IMG/VR virus record: IMGVR_UViG_3300032323_000458
Location: 1 to 23,390 of that record
Strand: one strand, 5' to 3'
Length of the DNA: 23,390 bases
DNA from: a virus
The notes under the pieces were generated by a model. The model had not been told where the DNA came from and searched no databases. It saw nothing but the letters and a program-made list of their open reading frames with translations. The translations under genes were made by a program, and so were the position numbers. This document shows, one piece after another, positions 20,461-23,390 of the stretch. Within the stretch, counting starts at the first letter, position 1, and every line of letters starts with the position of its first letter.

Positions 20461-20721
20461 TCACTTCTCCTTAATTACAACTTCGCCCAAGTCCACGCGA
20501 CCGATGACCGGACGCTCCCGCATCGCCCCCTTGAGGTATGACGCAGTGGAGCAGGGGATTCCTTCTTTGTTGAACCCGATGAGGTGCGCACCCGTGGCGC
20601 TCACCGCAATGACGAGCCAGTACTCGGTGTCACCCTTACCGCCCTTGGCGGGGTAGATGTTTCCCGGCACGACTTCCGACTGTGTGTGCACAGCGGACAA
20701 CACGTTAGCGTGCAGGCGCAT
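20461..20721 (-). CDS. Small beta-rich phage protein
   Basis: This 86-residue protein looks mostly beta: VVPGNIYPAKGGKGDTEYWLVIAVSATGAHLIGF has alternating strands and turns like an SH3- or KOW-like barrel, followed by a helix and VIGRVDLGEVVIKEK. It is separated from both neighbours by TGAG-ATG junctions with the same AGGAGAAGTGAGATG sequence. No family can be named. Small barrels of this kind often bind nucleic acid or protein partners. Confidence 0.6.
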   Translation of the reverse strand: MRLHANVLSAVHTQSEVVPGNIYPAKGGKGDTEYWLVIAVSATGAHLIGFNKEGIPCSTASYLKGAMRERPVIGRVDLGEVVIKEK

Positions 20722-20722
20722 C

Positions 20723-21664
20723 TCACTTCTCCTCGATCTTGTAGAAACCCAGCGCCTTGTTCATCACACGGTTGTATGCCGCACGGATAGAGCGCACGTC
20801 GTCCTGCGATTCAATGGCACGCTTGCCCCCGATGTCAGAGATGACGAGGGCCGCGAACGCCACACGCATGGGATGATCTTCCTGTGTCATGATTTCACGC
20901 ACGAGGTCAGTCGGTACAGACTTGGCATCACGAATCCACGCACCGCGCAGGTTGCCCTTCTGCTCGGCCATCATGTGTTCACGTAGTTGGTTGGCGTACT
21001 CGTTCTTGCCGCTCCATGTCACGTCAAGCATCGGGGCCACAGCCGCGCAGTATGTGTAGAACGAGTCGAGTCGTTCGCGCCATTGCTTCTTGAGTTCTTT
21101 GTCCACTTTCTTTACCTCTACTTTCAATGCGTCACCTACCCGTGTGAATGTGCCGTCGGCGTTCACTCGGAACATCAGATACACCTCGTCGTCCGTCATA
21201 CGCTTTAAGCCATGATCGAACTGCACGTTGCACTTCGGGAGCGGGAAGTCCTCGTACCCCGTGGGGGTCTTGGCACGCACCCAGTGCTGGCCTTGCTGGT
21301 TGTACTTAAACCCCATGTTGCACGGCAGGTGATAGTGCAAGAAGTTGTAGCGCGTCACGCTACAGCCACGCTTGGTGTGGTTGCGAATACGGATGAAGTC
21401 GCCGTCCTCGCGCCGCATCCATACGATGGGTGCCATGGTGTTCTCATACGCATCCTGCTCCGGGGTGTATGAACCCCAGATGCAGTTGCCGTAGTTGCCA
21501 TCGTTGAGGGCGTAGGTGTTCTCGTCGATCTTCTTGATGCGCTCCCACTTACGGCCACGGTCACCGATAGGACGCACGTCGTGCTCCTTCGTGTGATGCT
21601 TGCTGATCATGGGCTTGGTGCGTTCGTACCACGACACCACTTGTTCAAACTTGTCGAATCTCAT
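20723..21664 (-). CDS. Unknown 313-residue phage protein
   Basis: The N-terminal half contains many aromatic, His and Asn residues (TYALNDGNYGNCIWGSYTP, RYNFLHYHLPCNMGF), suggesting a compact beta-rich domain. The second half is helical (LDSFYTYCAAVAPML, EYANQLREHMMAEQ, RSIRAAYNRVMNKALGFY). No motif I can assign to a known family is present and there is no signal peptide. The start ATG 21664 has CGGAG 8 bases upstream. The final IEEK codons carry the ribosome binding site of the next gene. It belongs to a run of unrecognised proteins at the early end of the array. Confidence 0.62.
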   Translation of the reverse strand: MRFDKFEQVVSWYERTKPMISKHHTKEHDVRPIGDRGRKWERIKKIDENTYALNDGNYGNCIWGSYTPEQDAYENTMAPIVWMRREDGDFIRIRNHTKRGCSVTRYNFLHYHLPCNMGFKYNQQGQHWVRAKTPTGYEDFPLPKCNVQFDHGLKRMTDDEVYLMFRVNADGTFTRVGDALKVEVKKVDKELKKQWRERLDSFYTYCAAVAPMLDVTWSGKNEYANQLREHMMAEQKGNLRGAWIRDAKSVPTDLVREIMTQEDHPMRVAFAALVISDIGGKRAIESQDDVRSIRAAYNRVMNKALGFYKIEEK

Positions 21665-21677
21665 GTTGGTTACTCCG

Positions 21678-21947
21678 TTACTTAGTTACTTCGCGCATCG
21701 AAAAATGTTTGACTTGATCGGCACGGACGCACAACGTGTCGCTGTCATTCCACAGGGTCAGATACCCGGTGTTCTTCATTTCCTTCACAAGGTGTGGCAC
21801 CACGCTGGGTGACGCCTTCACCATGAACTCATGCTTGGTGCCATCCATGAACACAATCTCAGCGATTGAGTAGGCGTCACGGTATTCCGGCGCGGCTTCT
21901 TCGTCCCAGTGTGGGATACGTCGTGGGCGTTGTTCATACATTGCCAT
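21678..21947 (-). CDS. Unknown 89-residue phage protein
   Basis: It starts at ATG 21947 (MAMYEQ), one base after the upstream stop with GGAGG before it. The much longer open frame to 22169 runs through two neighbouring genes and is rejected as a shadow rich in Ser and Arg. The protein has a Pro/Arg-rich N-terminus (RPRRIPHWDEEAAPEYRD), then strands (YSIAEIVFMDGTKHEFMV), a helix (VVPHLVKEM) and a final strand pair. No family is recognised. The start junction TGACATGGCAATG is identical to that of the gene starting at 18181. Confidence 0.6.
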   Translation of the reverse strand: MAMYEQRPRRIPHWDEEAAPEYRDAYSIAEIVFMDGTKHEFMVKASPSVVPHLVKEMKNTGYLTLWNDSDTLCVRADQVKHFSMREVTK

Positions 21948-21948
21948 G

Positions 21949-22173
21949 TCAGTCCTCCATGCCGAACTTGAATTCAGCCTCTTTCTTGTTCTTGAGAATG
22001 GCACGCAACTCATCACGCATGTGATCGTCCTCGACCAACTTTTTCGTGAAGATAGACGCACCCATGAGTAACTTCTCACGGTGCTTGGCGATGCCGTAGT
22101 AGTGGCCAGCCGCCGCACTCGCACCCACTGCCCAGAGCATGAGCAGGAACTCGGTTGTTGTGATTTCAATCAT
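21949..22173 (-). CDS. Small membrane-anchored protein
   Basis: The N-terminal part of this 74-residue protein (residues 8-30, EFLLMLWAVGASAAAGHYYGIA) is one hydrophobic segment fit for a transmembrane helix. The cytoplasmic-side remainder is a charged helical tail (AKHREKLL, KKLVEDDHMRDELRAILKNKKE), possibly a coiled coil. No cleavable signal peptide is evident. The ATG at 22173 overlaps the upstream stop by ATGA with AAGGAG upstream. It could tether a phage process at the inner membrane; spanin or holin roles are not supported because it lies in the early replication array. Confidence 0.6.
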   Translation of the reverse strand: MIEITTTEFLLMLWAVGASAAAGHYYGIAKHREKLLMGASIFTKKLVEDDHMRDELRAILKNKKEAEFKFGMED

Positions 22174-22649
22174 TTCGTTGCTCCTTGCTTGGGCCAGCCC
22201 AGTTTGCTCAAATCGGCCACGACGTTTGCCAGTGCAGGAACATTCTTGGTCGGCTGTGCCTCGGTCGGGTAGTACTTCTTGAACTCGGGGAACGTGGTCT
22301 CGGCTTGCTTCAATGTGCTGATACCCGCGAACGCGAACTCCAACTTCTGCAACATCCCATCACGCTCCTTCGTGATGCGTTCATACGGTGCGACGATCTC
22401 GTCGATCTGCTGTTTGGTCACGTCACCCACTACGATGTCAGCACCCCAGTACCGATGCTCACTTGAGAACGGCACGCTTGCGGTGCGTAACGCGCCGGGG
22501 TTGACGCTGTGCAGTTTGCGCACGGCGGGGCTCATGGCCTTGATGATGGCGGCTCTGATTTCTTCGGCCCACTTCGCCCGGTTGAGGGGCGGCAAGTCCT
22601 GAATGATGGCGCGGACGATGGCTTGCTTGTGCAGTTTGGTCAGTTTCAT
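22170..22649 (-). CDS. Possible Nmad5-like protein (tentative)
   Basis: This 159-residue protein starts with MKLTKLHKQAIVRAII and has AAIIKAMSPAVRKL and a later GISTLKQAETTFPEFKKYYP segment. The order of an N-terminal basic helix, an 'SPAVRKL' segment and a 'TLKQ...P' segment resembles the Nmad5 family, proposed to take part in nucleotide modification in phages. I am not sure, because the match is from memory of pattern only. The start ATG at 22649 has TGGAGAAACGAA upstream. It is coupled by ATGA to the membrane protein gene. Other DNA-modification genes are not visible in the window. Confidence 0.55.
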   Translation of the reverse strand: MKLTKLHKQAIVRAIIQDLPPLNRAKWAEEIRAAIIKAMSPAVRKLHSVNPGALRTASVPFSSEHRYWGADIVVGDVTKQQIDEIVAPYERITKERDGMLQKLEFAFAGISTLKQAETTFPEFKKYYPTEAQPTKNVPALANVVADLSKLGWPKQGATK

Positions 22650-22673
22650 TTCGTTTCTCCAGTAAGGTTAAGT

Positions 22674-23390
22674 TCAATCTTCAATGTGAATTGTTTTGCC
22701 GCAGTCGGCCAGCGCATGCTTGTTGCCTTGGATGCACCACAGCACGGGTGCATGCCACTGCCCCCATGAGCCGCCGAGGTATCCGTCGGTCAACACAATC
22801 ACCGCTTGTGGTTTGATGTTGTGCTCTGTCATGTACGCAGGGACACACTCCACCATCGTGCCGCCGCCACCCGCTGGCTTGGTCGATTGCGTGATGTTCT
22901 CAATCTCGGTACCCACGTACTTCTCATCAGCGGCCACCTCGGTGTCCCAGTACAGCAGACGCACGCACTCGGGTCGCACCTGCTCACAGATGCCTTTGAC
23001 TTCGCCGAGGAACTGCGCCAACTCACGGCCACCGATGGAGCCCGATGTGTCGATTGCGATCACGAGTTCGCCCACCTGTTCACTCACACCCGATGGCATG
23101 TAATAGCCAGCCGACACGAACCTGCGGTTGGGCCGCTTCCACGTTGAGTAGTCATTGCCTGCACACGTTGTGCTGATGAACTCACGCAGTGCTTCGCGCC
23201 AGTCGATCTTGGTCTGCAACAAGTCATCGAACATGCGGTCGCCGCCTGTGCCCAACTTGCCAGCCATGAGCGCACCCTGACGGATGGCCTCATCGAGGTC
23301 ACGTTCGAGCGACTTGCGTTCTTCGACAGTCATGTCCTGCGCACCTTCCCAGTCGTGCGTATCGAGGCCGGAGCCGGGCGAGGAGATGCC
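22674..23390 (-). CDS. VWA-like (DUF2201-type) protein, 5'-partial
   Basis: The frame is open to the right edge and the start lies outside the window; ATG at 23333 is an internal candidate. The C-terminal 140 or so residues form a von Willebrand A-like domain with MIDAS motifs DTSGS (near 23050), a GGGGTMV threonine loop and LTDGYLG aspartate. An upstream helical part (VEERKSLERDLDEAIRQ) fits the metallopeptidase-like domain of DUF2201 proteins, which are typically encoded beside a MoxR-type AAA+ ATPase. No such ATPase is in the window, but it would lie just to the right. The pair may remodel a host or phage complex early in infection; that role is inference. Confidence 0.82.
   Translation of the reverse strand, partial: GISSPGSGLDTHDWEGAQDMTVEERKSLERDLDEAIRQGALMAGKLGTGGDRMFDDLLQTKIDWREALREFISTTCAGNDYSTWKRPNRRFVSAGYYMPSGVSEQVGELVIAIDTSGSIGGRELAQFLGEVKGICEQVRPECVRLLYWDTEVAADEKYVGTEIENITQSTKPAGGGGTMVECVPAYMTEHNIKPQAVIVLTDGYLGGSWGQWHAPVLWCIQGNKHALADCGKTIHIED

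Noticed and set aside
21948-22169. Longer start for the 89-residue protein ending at 21678
   Set aside because: The upstream part is antisense-like in composition (Ser/Arg/Thr-rich) and overlaps the membrane protein gene over its full length.
21949-22173. Holin or spanin
   Set aside because: There is one membrane segment, but the gene is in the early replication array, without endolysin or partner genes nearby.

Overview
The window looks like a stretch of a double-stranded DNA bacteriophage genome. It is fairly GC-rich and very compact. There are no tRNA, rRNA, integrase or insertion-sequence genes. Nearly all genes overlap or abut with ATGA, GTGA, TGATG or TGAGATG junctions and carry AGGAG-type ribosome binding sites. 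Several proteins resemble families I associate with phages of Betaproteobacteria, but that host guess is an inference from memory and not something the sequence proves.

Layout: one plus-strand gene (2-3427) is the 3' part of a very large virion or ejection-type protein with an HEATH zincin motif near its visible N-terminus. It ends at a strong bidirectional intrinsic terminator (3427-3455) that separates it from a continuous minus-strand array filling the rest of the window (3510-23390). The array is read right to left, so its promoter-proximal end lies outside the window.

In transcription order the array holds: a VWA-like protein (cut by the right edge); a possible Nmad5-like protein and several unrecognised proteins (18.9-22.6 kb); an HTH protein, a VRR-NUC nuclease, a HicA-like protein and other small proteins (15.7-18.9 kb); a DUF3310 protein, a CPVC-containing protein and a family A DNA polymerase with 3'-5' exonuclease (13.3-16.0 kb); two related coiled-coil proteins, a small HExxH metallopeptidase, a CxxC protein and a Cas4/RecB-like nuclease (11.0-13.3 kb); an HNH protein and a SNF2-type helicase (8.35-10.3 kb); then a cassette of a Gam-like coiled-coil protein, a MerR/excisionase-type HTH and an SSB-like protein (6.67-8.3 kb); and last a PrimPol-DUF927 primase-helicase with a small downstream gene (3.5-6.6 kb).

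Together the minus-strand genes make a nearly complete replication and recombination module: primase-helicase, polymerase, candidate SSB, SNF2 translocase and three nucleases. Two good sigma70-type promoters on the minus strand (TTGACC-17-TATATT before the helicase; TTGAAT-17-TATAAT before the Gam/HTH/SSB cassette) and an intrinsic terminator after the SSB-like gene divide the end of the array into sub-operons. They suggest high SSB and low primase expression.

The most striking non-gene signal is a 16-base site at 6190-6205 inside the primase gene. It matches the near-universal bacterial centromere parS (TGTTTCACGTGAAACA) at 15 of 16 positions. If the host ParB binds it, the phage genome could load ParB clamps. 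Other second-look signals are an inverted copy of the phage's translation-start cassette with ACG in place of ATG at the strand-switch point, hairpin leaders upstream of the helicase and HTH genes, and repeated protein modules and gene-junction cassettes in neighbouring genes.
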